Origin: an uncultured Acidobacteriia bacterium
Lineage (GTDB): Bacteria > Acidobacteriota > Terriglobia > Bryobacterales > Bryobacteraceae
Direction: 5' to 3'
NCBI GenBank assembly: GCA_903881085.1
Contig: CAIRSA010000452.1
Coordinates: forward strand, 1-33,198
DNA length: 33,198 bases
Positions 1 to 8,088 of the stretch are shown here, in pieces. Made by a program: the position numbers and the translations under genes. The notes beneath the pieces are model-generated. The model made no database searches. It worked only from the letters and a program-made list of their open reading frames with translations, and was not told where the DNA came from. Each line of letters begins with the position of its first letter. The stretch's first letter is position 1.

Positions 1-31
1 ACTGGAGTTCAGACGTGTGCTCTTCCGATCT
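1..31 (+). other. Illumina TruSeq read-2 adapter sequence (artefact)
   Basis: The first 31 bases match the widely used Illumina adapter that ends in GCTCTTCCGATCT, with no mismatch that I can see. The genomic sequence therefore starts at base 32. The adapter happens to be in frame with the following gene and supplies a false GTG start at 17 and five spurious residues (MLFRS). This is untrimmed library sequence at a contig end and has no biological meaning. Confidence 0.97.
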
Positions 32-2278
32 GTCCGGAACAGCTTTCTTAACCTGACCATCCTGGCCCTGGCTCTTTCCGCAATCCTTCTGACGCCCGAC
101 TGGCTGGCGGACGGCACATGCTGGTTGAACAGTCAGGGGATTACTGCGTACTGGCCCGCTCTGATGGTGATTCCCGCCATTCTGATCGGCATTAATTTGA
201 GGGCTTTCCGTCCGGAATCGACACAGGATTTTGTACGCTCGATGCTCTCGGATGAACGGGCAATTCTACGGTATATCCTCTTGCCCATCTTAGTTGGATC
301 GTGTGCAGCCGGTTCTGTGGTTGCCTTCGATATGGCGCGGCTCTTGAAGCAACCCGATACCCAGAGGTACTTTGCTGAGACTGCGTTGAAATTCAGCGCC
401 ACCGTGGCAATGATGGTTTTGCTGGCTGGGCTTGTGGGGCAACTGCATCTGTCCCTGAGACCGGCATCCGGTCCCCAATGGCTCCGCTTCACCGCGGGAG
501 TCGCGTGCCTGCTTCTCATCTGCCTGTTGGCGGCAGTTGCCACCGGATTCCTGGACTATTTCTGGCTGACTCATGTAAGCGCGGAGCTGCAGCCGCTGAG
601 AAGCAACGAGGTGCGAATTCTGACTCTGAGCGTGCCGGTATTTCTCGCCATCCTCTCATTTGCGGTCTTCTTCTATATCGGATTGCTCGGGAGGCACCTG
701 CCGGACGACCGGAGGGAATGGATCTCTCGGCTCGGCGGTTGGCTGGGAATCTGCGGTGTTGTGTGGCTGGGGATCAGCGGTATCACGGCCTTCGGACCCG
801 CGATTGTGAAACGGGTCATTGTCTTGCTGGGCAGCGAGCTGCGAGGGCTCACAGCGGCGTCGGCCTTTACGGGTGCGGCTGGAATTGCATCATCGGTGCT
901 GGCGAGGAAGGGAGCTTTTTCCCCTTCACCCACGTTTCGGCTGGCTGTCCGGCTGGTTCCGGCCGTTTTTGTGCTGGGTCTGCTTCTGCTGCTTTCTTAC
1001 GGGCTCGAAAATCCGGAGATCAAAAGCTGGGGGGCACTCCCCCTGAGCGCCGGATGTTTGCTGTGCGCGATTTTTCTATCGTGGCGGATCGACATCAACG
1101 AATTTTCGCTGCACCAGTTCTACCGCAACCGGCTGGTGAGGTGTTATTTGGGCGGAGCTCGTTCAGGCATGCGACGTCCCAACAGGTTTACCGGATTCGA
1201 CGAACAGGACGACTTCCGGCTTACAGCTCTTGCTCCCTCGGCGGGACACTCCGGACCGTACCCGATTCTCAACACGACGCTGAATGTGACTGACGGTGAC
1301 GAGTTGGCGTGGCAGGAACGCAAGGCCGAATCGTTCGCCTTCACGCCCAGATTCTGCGGGTTTGAAGTGGGACGCGGGCGTGCGACGCATCCGCGGACCC
1401 CAGGCATCCCGCTTTCTTATGGGGGTTACCGGCCGACTGAAGATTATGCCTATCCGAACAAAAAAGACACCAGCAAGGTTTTTACCAACAGCGGAATCCG
1501 CGTAGGTACGGCGATGGCGATCTCGGGCGCGGCCGTGAGCCCGAACATGGCGGGTAAAACGGATTCGAGTATTGCATTTCTCCTGACGCTGCTTGATGTG
1601 CGGTTGGGGTGGTGGCTCGGCAACCCGCGCCGCACGGACACATGGACGAGGTCAGGCCCAGCCGTGGGCCTCGCGTGGCTCATGGCGGAATTAACCGGGA
1701 GCACCAACGACACCGGCCACTATGTCTATCTTTCTGACGGAGGCCATTTTGAGAACCTCGGCATTTACGAACTCGTCCGGCGACGCTGCCGGTACGTCGT
1801 TGCGTGCGATTCAGAAGAGGACAATGCATTCACATTTGGCGGGCTTGGTAACGCCATTCGAAAATGCAGGTCCGATTTCGGGGTCGAAATCGAAATCGAT
1901 ATCACAAAGCTGAAGCCTGCTGCCGGCCAAAGGTGTGCCGAAGCACATTGTGCGATTGGAACGATCCAATATCCCGCGCACGCCGGGGAGCCGGGGCCTA
2001 AGGGAACGCTGATTTATATCAAGATTTCTCTGACGGGTGACGAACCCGCCGACCTGAAGCAGTATTCGCTGGTCACGGAGGAGTTTCCCCATGAATCGAC
2101 CGCCAACCAGTGGTTTGACGAGACGCAGTTTGAGAGTTACCGGACACTGGGCTTCCATGTTGCACGAAGCGTGTTCCTATCTCTTGGCATGTCCGACGGG
2201 CGGTGGGCGGGTAAAGACCGATTTAGCAAAGCCGCGCTTGAGGTCGCCAAAAAACTGGCGGCGGAAGCATCTGCGTAG
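32..2278 (+). CDS. Patatin-like phospholipase family membrane protein, 5'-truncated
   Basis: The open frame is cut by the contig end; the apparent start at 17 lies in adapter sequence. The first roughly 360 residues hold several hydrophobic membrane segments (for example LTILALALSAILL and VACLLLICLLAAVATGF). A soluble C-terminal part follows. Around residue 570 it has the motif YLSDGGHFENLGIYEL, where the DGG fits the catalytic Asp of the patatin Ser-Asp dyad. The N-terminal GxSxG serine box and oxyanion loop expected in this family are absent and were presumably upstream of the window. Large patatin-like proteins with an inserted membrane region are known in acidobacteria and proteobacteria. 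The inferred role is lipid acyl hydrolysis at the inner membrane; the substrate is unknown. Confidence 0.75.
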   Translation, partial: VRNSFLNLTILALALSAILLTPDWLADGTCWLNSQGITAYWPALMVIPAILIGINLRAFRPESTQDFVRSMLSDERAILRYILLPILVGSCAAGSVVAFDMARLLKQPDTQRYFAETALKFSATVAMMVLLAGLVGQLHLSLRPASGPQWLRFTAGVACLLLICLLAAVATGFLDYFWLTHVSAELQPLRSNEVRILTLSVPVFLAILSFAVFFYIGLLGRHLPDDRREWISRLGGWLGICGVVWLGISGITAFGPAIVKRVIVLLGSELRGLTAASAFTGAAGIASSVLARKGAFSPSPTFRLAVRLVPAVFVLGLLLLLSYGLENPEIKSWGALPLSAGCLLCAIFLSWRIDINEFSLHQFYRNRLVRCYLGGARSGMRRPNRFTGFDEQDDFRLTALAPSAGHSGPYPILNTTLNVTDGDELAWQERKAESFAFTPRFCGFEVGRGRATHPRTPGIPLSYGGYRPTEDYAYPNKKDTSKVFTNSGIRVGTAMAISGAAVSPNMAGKTDSSIAFLLTLLDVRLGWWLGNPRRTDTWTRSGPAVGLAWLMAELTGSTNDTGHYVYLSDGGHFENLGIYELVRRRCRYVVACDSEEDNAFTFGGLGNAIRKCRSDFGVEIEIDITKLKPAAGQRCAEAHCAIGTIQYPAHAGEPGPKGTLIYIKISLTGDEPADLKQYSLVTEEFPHESTANQWFDETQFESYRTLGFHVARSVFLSLGMSDGRWAGKDRFSKAALEVAKKLAAEASA

Positions 2279-2285
2279 AAACTAA

Positions 2286-2732
2286 CCGTTGCGGCGCGCT
2301 TCGGTTCAGACCGGCAAGTGCTCCTGGAAACACCCGGTGTCAGAAGTACAAACTATGCCACAACGGGTGATAGACTCTGAACCGAGAAAGAGTAGTTGAA
2401 CGCATCTGGGAAAGATAACTCCCATATTTGGCATTGGATGCAAGCAACGTGCTCGTCGCCTGCCGGGTGACTCGCATTGCGGGGAGTGTCGCGGGGGGCA
2501 AACCGGGACATCCAGCCATTTTCCGGCAGAAATCGCCGGAAAACGGAGGCAGTCCCTGGTTTGCAGAGTCGTGAATTTCCGCAGGATTTACGGGCACAGC
2601 TTTTTTCAGGCTGAAGAATTAATGCCATACAGAAATTCAGACATCCTGACCGCGGCGGGGAATTTTGCCGCTAGGTGGACATTCGATTGATCTCGAAAGA
2701 CCGCTTACTTACGTGCGCGGCTCGGTTTGTAG
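2286..2732. other. Gene-poor intergenic region
   Basis: About 450 bases lie between the lipase gene and the transposase relic with no convincing gene. Short open frames on the minus strand (2340-2628) have no recognisable motif. In a different frame from the downstream transposase relic, bases 2695-2730 read ERPLTYVRGSV, which loosely resembles the middle of IS630-type transposases. It may be a frameshifted piece of the same decayed element. A strong hairpin at 2519-2543 is listed separately. Confidence 0.4.
2519..2543. terminator. Perfect 9-bp stem hairpin, possible terminator
   Basis: TTTTCCGGC (2519-2527) and GCCGGAAAA (2535-2543) are perfect inverse complements around a 7-base loop. There is no clean T-run after the stem beyond the four bases inside it. 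It lies about 240 bases after the lipase gene stop, so it could end that transcript or be part of a decayed mobile element. Confidence 0.35.
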
Positions 2733-3059
2733 CAGGCAACCGCTAGCCGCGCCGCGCAAGTCAGCGAAGCCCATCCTGATGAATTCATGGTCATGGTTGT
2801 AGATAGAGCCAGTTCTCATCGCTCCCAAGAACTAAAGATCCCAGAAAATATCCGGGTGCATCGGCTTCCAGGCTATTCACCGGAACTCAACCCCCAAGAG
2901 CATGTCTGGGATGAATTGAGGGAGAAGGAATTTCCAAACCGTGTCTTCGACTCCATGGAGGCAGTCATCAATCAACTTGAAGCGGGCATCCCGCGACTGG
3001 CGGCAGATGCAAATGCGGTACGCAGTCTCACGGCCTGGCCCCTCCCCAATAGGCGATGA
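2733..3059 (+). pseudogene. IS630-family transposase, C-terminal relic
   Basis: The frame is open from 2733 (after a TAG at 2730) and reads EAHPDEFMVMVVDRASSH, then a leucine/proline-rich RLPGYSPELNPQEHVWDEL. VVDRASSH carries the second catalytic Asp of the DDE triad. SPELNPQEHVWDEL carries the final Glu, and the YSPELNP box is the IS630/Tc1 signature. The N-terminal helix-turn-helix and first Asp are missing, and no terminal inverted repeats were seen. An ATG at 2787 would give 90 residues, but the homology begins before it. This is a decayed, non-mobile copy. Confidence 0.82.
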
Positions 3060-3137
3060 TGACTTCCGCTAATGTCGCGTTATGTCAACTCGGGACAATA
3101 CCAAGGCATTCCTAGCGGATCCAATGCCAAATAAAAA

Positions 3138-4361
3138 CTACGCAACCACAGTCAGCGCAGTCGCGAAGTGGAACCGCAGTTTTCCGTGGGCTTCGCGCAA
3201 TGCGGCCTCTACTTGCGCGGGCGTGGCAGCGCGGGCGAAGAGGAAGCCGAGGTAGCTGTTGCCTTCGGGTAGGGGGACCATGCGCTGGCCTTCTTTGGCG
3301 GTGATGATGAGGTCTTCGATTCCTGTGATGGCGCGGGCTTCTTTGTCGCCGTCGTAGCGGTAGTAGATGCCGCCTTGACCGATGGGGATCATCATGACTC
3401 CGGCGGGGGTGGGATCGATCCCGATGGCGGTGATGTCTTCGCCTACGGCGTGGCGGAGGACCAGCTCTTCTTCGTTGCGGAGAACCCGGGAGCAGAGGCC
3501 GCCGATGGGGCGGGCGGCTACTTCGAGGATCCAGGGCCCGGCTTGGTTGTAGCGCATCTCGATGTGGACTGGTCCGTGCTGAATGTGGACGGCTTGGATG
3601 GCTCGCTGGGCGGTGCTGATCAGTTGCTCCTGCACGTGATCGGGCTCGCGCGAGGGGGTTGTGTAGATGGTCTCTTCGAAGAAGGGGCCGTTGAGTGGGT
3701 CCGGCTTGTCGAAGATGGCGAGGGTGCGCAGGCGGCCTTCCGTCACGATGCCTTCGAGCGCGAATTCACGGCCTTCGATGAAGCTTTCCACCTGGATGAA
3801 TTGATCCTTTTCGTCGTGCAGGCGGCGGATTTCGGGCGAGTTCAACAAGGCACCGATGCGCTCGAAGGCGGCGCGGAATTGGTTGTCGTTATCGGCGCGG
3901 ATGACGCCGCGGCTGCCGGAGAGTCCTAGCGGTTTGAGCACGCAGGGGTATTGCTGGGCAGAGGTGGGTGCGTCCTGCAGGGCAAAGCGTTCGTAGGTTG
4001 GCAGGCGCAGACCGGCGTGGGCGAAGCATTGCCGGGCGAGGTATTTGCTGCCACATGTGGCCACGCTTTCGGGCGTGCTGTAGGGGAGGCGAAGATACTT
4101 CGCTGCGACGGCGGCGACGAAGGCGGGCTTGTCGCCGAGGGCGACGATGCCATCGATGCGGCCGACGCGTTCTGCCAGGGCGGGCACGGCGCGTTCGGGG
4201 TCTTCGAAGCGGATGGGGACGGCGTGGTCGCCATACGGATCGTCAAGCACGTGGCAGCGGTCGGTGGCTAATATCACCTCCATGCTGAGGCGGGCAGCGG
4301 CTTCGGCGTAGGCTTCCGTCTGGTAGCCGGATTTGGCGGCGAACAGCAGTACGCGTTTCAT
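3138..4361 (-). CDS. ATP-grasp domain carboxylate-amine ligase
   Basis: A 407-residue cytoplasmic enzyme of the ATP-grasp superfamily (carnosine-synthase or L-amino-acid-ligase type). It has an N-terminal Rossmann-like preATP-grasp region (MKRVLLFAAKSGYQTEAY). The ATP-binding lysine is in CVLKPLGLSGSRGV (K143). The family hallmarks EGREFALEG (about 196-204), HIEMRYN (E268) and ILEVAARPIGG (E280) are all present. The C-terminal domain resembles the lid of BL00235-like ligases. The inferred chemistry is an acyl-phosphate-mediated amide or peptide bond; the substrates cannot be read. The ATG overlaps the stop of the upstream PqaA-like gene by 4 bases (4358-4361), so the two are probably translationally coupled. 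Confidence 0.85.
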   Translation of the reverse strand: MKRVLLFAAKSGYQTEAYAEAAARLSMEVILATDRCHVLDDPYGDHAVPIRFEDPERAVPALAERVGRIDGIVALGDKPAFVAAVAAKYLRLPYSTPESVATCGSKYLARQCFAHAGLRLPTYERFALQDAPTSAQQYPCVLKPLGLSGSRGVIRADNDNQFRAAFERIGALLNSPEIRRLHDEKDQFIQVESFIEGREFALEGIVTEGRLRTLAIFDKPDPLNGPFFEETIYTTPSREPDHVQEQLISTAQRAIQAVHIQHGPVHIEMRYNQAGPWILEVAARPIGGLCSRVLRNEEELVLRHAVGEDITAIGIDPTPAGVMMIPIGQGGIYYRYDGDKEARAITGIEDLIITAKEGQRMVPLPEGNSYLGFLFARAATPAQVEAALREAHGKLRFHFATALTVVA

Positions 4362-5725
4362 TTGATGGGCTTCTTCTGGTAGGGCGCTGAGGGCAGCGTG
4401 TCAGGCAACACGCGGACGGCTGAGGTGAGTTTCATGGGGACGCCGCCGGGCATGTCGTAAGTCATTTCGACGAAGAAGGCCGTCCAGCCTTTGGCGGGTG
4501 CGTCTATTTTACCGATGTAGGTGCCGTTGCCTGTGTCTTTCACATCGGAGGATTTGTAGGCGTCGCCGATAGTCATTTTGCGGAAGTCGCGCGCGGTTGG
4601 GTTGGTGGCGGCCCATACCTTCACTTCTTTCGGCTTGGTTTTGGACTTCACTTTGATGGAGCCATCTTTTTCGAAGGTCCAGGAGTATTGCGGGCGGGCG
4701 TCGCCGCGGACGATGGCTTGGAAGTAGCTGGAGACGGTGTTCTGCACGTCGGAGCCGCGCAGGGAGTGGTCGGAGTTGGGAATATAGCGGAGGAGCTTTT
4801 CGCCCTTGAGGTCCTTGAAGTAGAACTGCGAGGAATCGGGCAGGAAGAACTGGTCGCCGGCGGAGTTGATCATGAGCTTGGGCATGGTGAAGCGGTCGCG
4901 GTATTGGTAGGGCTCTTCGATCTTCATCAGCGCGGAGTACTGCTTGCTGCCCACCCAGTCATGCAGATTGATGGCGGTGTAGTCGCCGACGGAGGGAGCC
5001 CAGAAGCCGTAGGCGCGGTAGTGGTGGTCCATGGATTTGTCGATGTTCAGGACGTCGATGACGAGGGGGACGATGGCGATGACGCGTTTGTCGACGGCGG
5101 CGGTGGTCCAGGTGGTCCAGCCGCGTTTGGAGCCGCCGGAGACGACGAACTTTTCGACCTTCACGCTGCCGCCTTCGGTGGTGGCGCTGAACTGTTGGAC
5201 GGCGTCCATGGCGCGTACGGCGCTTTTGGTCATGGGGAGGCGGGCGGGCCAGCGCTCGTCGCCGCCACGGAGGAACTTGTCCCAGGTGTAGGCGATCAGG
5301 GAGTCTTCGACGCGGCCTTTGGTTTCGCCGGCGAAGATGAGGGGCTGGTTGGGGACCATGCGCAGTTCGGCGACGATGGCGCCGGAGTCTTTGGCGACCT
5401 TGAGCATCATAGGGTCGATGGAGTTGGGCTGCTTGCCGTCGTTAGCGCCGCCGGTGATGAAGAGGAAGGCGGTGGAGGATTTCACTTCGCTGGGGCGGAT
5501 GATGGTGATCCAGTGTTGCCATTCGGTGCGGTTGACTTCCTTTTCGGTGCGCCAGGTTTGGGAGGTCATGTCGAGCAGGTTGGCGGTGACGCCATCGAGC
5601 TTCACGGTGCGGACCAGTTTGAATTTGAAGCTGGCGTCGGGGGCTTTGACATAGCGGTCAAGCGCGGTCTCCGCGGCGGGCAGTGGCGAAAGGAAGAATA
5701 GGAGAAAGAGTGCAAACCTTGTCAT
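4358..5725 (-). CDS. PhoPQ-activated pathogenicity-related (PqaA-like) secreted alpha/beta hydrolase
   Basis: A 455-residue protein with a signal peptide (MTRFALFLLFFLSPLPAA). The body matches the PqaA-type family: TGGANDGKQP near 91-100, the nucleophile region VVSGGSKRGWTTW (probable Ser199), SAGDQFF (D291) and PNSDHSLRG (H320) as a plausible catalytic triad. It ends in a beta-rich region of about 100 residues. The family was named from Salmonella, but such genes are common in soil acidobacteria and planctomycetes, where the substrate is unknown. It is probably periplasmic. It is the first gene of an overlapping pair with the ATP-grasp ligase, and nothing indicates a PhoPQ box. Confidence 0.85.
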   Translation of the reverse strand: MTRFALFLLFFLSPLPAAETALDRYVKAPDASFKFKLVRTVKLDGVTANLLDMTSQTWRTEKEVNRTEWQHWITIIRPSEVKSSTAFLFITGGANDGKQPNSIDPMMLKVAKDSGAIVAELRMVPNQPLIFAGETKGRVEDSLIAYTWDKFLRGGDERWPARLPMTKSAVRAMDAVQQFSATTEGGSVKVEKFVVSGGSKRGWTTWTTAAVDKRVIAIVPLVIDVLNIDKSMDHHYRAYGFWAPSVGDYTAINLHDWVGSKQYSALMKIEEPYQYRDRFTMPKLMINSAGDQFFLPDSSQFYFKDLKGEKLLRYIPNSDHSLRGSDVQNTVSSYFQAIVRGDARPQYSWTFEKDGSIKVKSKTKPKEVKVWAATNPTARDFRKMTIGDAYKSSDVKDTGNGTYIGKIDAPAKGWTAFFVEMTYDMPGGVPMKLTSAVRVLPDTLPSAPYQKKPIK

Positions 5726-5749
5726 GGTTCCATGTTAGTGCAATCGGGT

Positions 5750-6355
5750 TTACGTGTGGCAACCGCAGTCCGAGCACTGTTGGCCTTTTAGGGCGTTGAT
5801 GCCTTCGCGGGCGATGATGGGGACCATGGCGAGGGCGGCGGCGGGGTCGGCCCACCACCAACCGAGGGCCGCGTTGAGGGCGAGGCCGGCGAGCAGGATG
5901 GCGGAGAGGTAGGCGCAGAAGTCGGCCTGGCGCGAGTCGACCCTCATGGCGTTGCTGGCGAGGTTGGCGGCGACCTTTCGTTTGGCGCGGGCGAGTAGCG
6001 GCATGACGATGACGGATGCCGCAGCGACGACAATGCCTGCGGTGCTGTGGGCGGCTTCGGCGTGATTCCATAGCATGGTTGCGGAGTCGAGCGCGATGTA
6101 GGTGGCGAGGAGAATGAAGCACCAGCCGGTGATGCGCAGGGCAGCGCGTTCGAAGGTTGCATCGCGCAGGCGGAGGAGCATAGCGCCGCCGGAGGTGACT
6201 TCGATGAGGCTGTCGAGTCCGAAGCCGAGTAGCGAAATGGAACCGGAGGCGGTGCCGGCGATGAGTGCGACTGAGGCTTCGAGACAGTTGTAGAAGACGG
6301 TGAAGTATTGGAGTTGGCGGCCGCGGGCGACCGATTGCTGTTGGTCTGGCGTCAC
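5750..6355 (-). CDS. Cation diffusion facilitator-like transporter, membrane domain only
   Basis: A 201-residue integral membrane protein with about five or six hydrophobic segments. GFGLDSLIE (45-52) and NAMRVDSRQAD (135-145) match the paired metal-site positions of TM2 and TM5 in CDF carriers, with D48, D140 and D145 as candidate ligands. The usual cytoplasmic C-terminal domain is lacking; instead the protein ends in a short Cys/His tail, CSDCGCHT, that could bind soft or thiophilic metals. It is shorter than the usual ~300 residues but matches the short 'cation transporter' subfamily. Direction and metal are unknown. Confidence 0.8.
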   Translation of the reverse strand: MTPDQQQSVARGRQLQYFTVFYNCLEASVALIAGTASGSISLLGFGLDSLIEVTSGGAMLLRLRDATFERAALRITGWCFILLATYIALDSATMLWNHAEAAHSTAGIVVAAASVIVMPLLARAKRKVAANLASNAMRVDSRQADFCAYLSAILLAGLALNAALGWWWADPAAALAMVPIIAREGINALKGQQCSDCGCHT

Positions 6356-6362
6356 GATTTGA

Positions 6363-6944
6363 TTATCGCCGATGGCGAATGGGGAGGCGCATTCGCGAGA
6401 GGCTGGCGTTCACGGTTTTGATGTCGAAGTCTTCGGCATGAAAGGGGCCGCCGGCCCAACGCACAATGTGGGGGAAGTCGATGTGGGTGGGGTCGAATAT
6501 GACTTCGAGGAATTGCTGGTAGCCGGGGACGCCGCCGACGTCTTCGGGTGGGCAGTGGCGTTGGCCGTTAATGCAGAGCGGGGTTTTGAGATCGGGGTTG
6601 GGCGGGAGGATCTGTTCGAGCAGGATCTGATGGCTCCAATTGTCGCCGAAATCATAAAGGTAGTGGATGGCTTGGCCTTCTGCGGTGAGCAGTTCGGAGA
6701 GGTGGGTGGCATCCCCCCGAATTTGGCCGCCTTTTTTGAATTGGTGGAGGTGGCTGCCGGTCCAACCCATGACTACTTGTAGCGTGCTGTGCAGGCAGCA
6801 GAGCTTGATGGAGGCGGGGACGACGATGCGGCGCCAGATGGGTGGCTCGATGCCGTCGAGGGTGACCTTGAGAATGTATACAGGTGGCGCGGGCTTTCTG
6901 GCGGGCATAGAGATATTGTAGGGCAGTAGAGGGGTGTAGCTCAT
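6363..6944 (-). CDS. pRiA4b ORF-3-like family protein
   Basis: A 193-residue soluble protein of the plasmid pRiA4b ORF-3 family. Motifs seen are LDGIEPPIWRRIVVP (30-44), LHSTLQVVMGWTGSHLHQF (51-69) and YLYDFGDNWSHQI, then CPPEDVGGVPGY. These are the standard conserved boxes. The biochemical role of the family is not established. The ATG at 6944 has AGGA about 12 bases upstream; a second Met (position 13, MPARKP) at 6908 is an alternative start and would match typical family N-termini better. It is divergent from modA with only 32 bases between starts. Confidence 0.85.
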   Translation of the reverse strand: MSYTPLLPYNISMPARKPAPPVYILKVTLDGIEPPIWRRIVVPASIKLCCLHSTLQVVMGWTGSHLHQFKKGGQIRGDATHLSELLTAEGQAIHYLYDFGDNWSHQILLEQILPPNPDLKTPLCINGQRHCPPEDVGGVPGYQQFLEVIFDPTHIDFPHIVRWAGGPFHAEDFDIKTVNASLSRMRLPIRHRR

Positions 6945-6976
6945 TCGAGACAGTGTCCTGTTAAACTGACAGTTAG

Positions 6977-7705
6977 ATGCGAGCGGCTTGTTTTCTTTTT
7001 TGCGCGGGATGTGTTTGGGCGGCCGAGCCGGTGCGGCTCACGGTGGCGGCGGCGGCGAATTTGATGGGCGTGTGCGCGGAGGCGGGGCAGGCGTTTTATA
7101 AGAAGACTGGCATCGAGGTGGTGTGTTCGTACGGTTCGACGGCGCAGTTGGCGCAGCAGATGTCGAATGGTGCGCCGTTCGATGTGTTCGCGGGGGCGGA
7201 TACGGAGCATGTGGATTCGCTGATTGCTAGCGGCGTGCTGGCGCGTGACAGCCGGGCGGTTTACGCGCGCGGACAGTTGGCGTTGTGGATTCCGAAGCGA
7301 ACGGATATTCATGAGATTGCCGATTTAACGAAGGCGGCGGTGCGGTTTGTGGCAGTGGCGAAGCCGGAACTTGCGCCTTATGGATTGGCTTCTGTGCAGG
7401 CCTTGAAGTCGGCGCATTTGTGGGAAGCCGTGCAGGGAAAGGTGGTGTATCCGGCGAGCATCAATCAGGCGAAGCAGATGGCGGCTTCGGGCAATGCGGA
7501 TGCGGCGTTCACGGCGTATTCGTTGTTGCTGCATGAGGAGGGCGCCGTTTTGAAGATTGATGCGAAGTTGTATCAGCCGATTCTGCAAGCTTTGGGCGTT
7601 GGGGCGAAGACGGCGCATGCGCGCGAGGCGTGGCGGTTTCGCGATTTTTTGTTAGGGCCGGAGGGGCAAGCGATTTTGGGGCGCAACGGGTATCTGGCGC
7701 CTTAG
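6977..7705 (+). CDS. modA: Molybdate ABC transporter substrate-binding protein ModA
   Basis: A 242-residue periplasmic binding protein with a signal peptide cleaved near CVWAA. ModA features are the opening VRLTVAAAANL, the oxyanion loop GSTAQLAQQ, DVFAGADTEHVD and the hinge region NADAAFTAYS with its conserved Tyr. The typical C-terminal FLLGPEGQAIL...GY is also present. It would capture molybdate or tungstate for a ModBC permease, but neither modB nor modC lies nearby: the next gene is convergent. Its TAG (7703-7705) overlaps the end of the sheath-like frame on the other strand (7702-7704). Confidence 0.9.
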   Translation: MRAACFLFCAGCVWAAEPVRLTVAAAANLMGVCAEAGQAFYKKTGIEVVCSYGSTAQLAQQMSNGAPFDVFAGADTEHVDSLIASGVLARDSRAVYARGQLALWIPKRTDIHEIADLTKAAVRFVAVAKPELAPYGLASVQALKSAHLWEAVQGKVVYPASINQAKQMAASGNADAAFTAYSLLLHEEGAVLKIDAKLYQPILQALGVGAKTAHAREAWRFRDFLLGPEGQAILGRNGYLAP

Positions 7706-8088
7706 CGCGGTTTGATTTTACCTGGCGGCAGTGTGACGATCAGGCGCGCTGGCTGTGGCATCGGATTCAATAAATAAGATTGATTAACGAAGACCTGCGC
7801 GAGCAGCACGTCAGGCGAGACGCCTGAGGCAACGATGCGAATGTCGGCCTGCAATAGCGGCCTGTTTACAGGCTGCGGTAATTTGCTGACATACTGTGCG
7901 ACCCAGGCATTGAGTGTGTGTTCGCAATCTTCAATGGAGATGAACGGTGCGGCCCAATCGTAAACCAGTGCACGGACATAATGGGCCGTGCTGGAAATGG
8001 CGAAGAGTTGTTGCGTGGGCTTGAACCAACCTTCCTGATCGAAGGCCGCGGCGATGCGGACGGCGGTGAGGGCCGCGTCCTGCAGTGA
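7702..8088 (-). pseudogene. TssC-like sheath C-terminal segment, in frame after a stop codon
   Basis: Reading the minus strand in the same frame past the TAA at 8091-8089 gives 128 more sense codons to a TAA at 7704-7702. The product matches the C-terminal part of the T6SS large sheath subunit. SLQDAALTAVRIAAAF followed by GWFKP fits the helix before the TssC 'GW' region. STAHYVRALVYDWA fits the FAHYLKVMARDK block. EDCEHTLNAWVAQYV fits the ECExWLNxWIxxYV block. Last come a duplicated-looking ADIRIV strand and LIVTLPPG. It has no good start of its own. It is either the read-through or decayed half of the upstream ORF, or a split subunit. It ends inside the modA stop codon. Confidence 0.6.

Noticed and set aside
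4688..5701. 337-codon plus-strand frame opposite the PqaA-like gene
   Set aside because: Low-complexity Gly/Asp/Val-rich product, the shadow of a GC-rich gene with clear family motifs on the minus strand.
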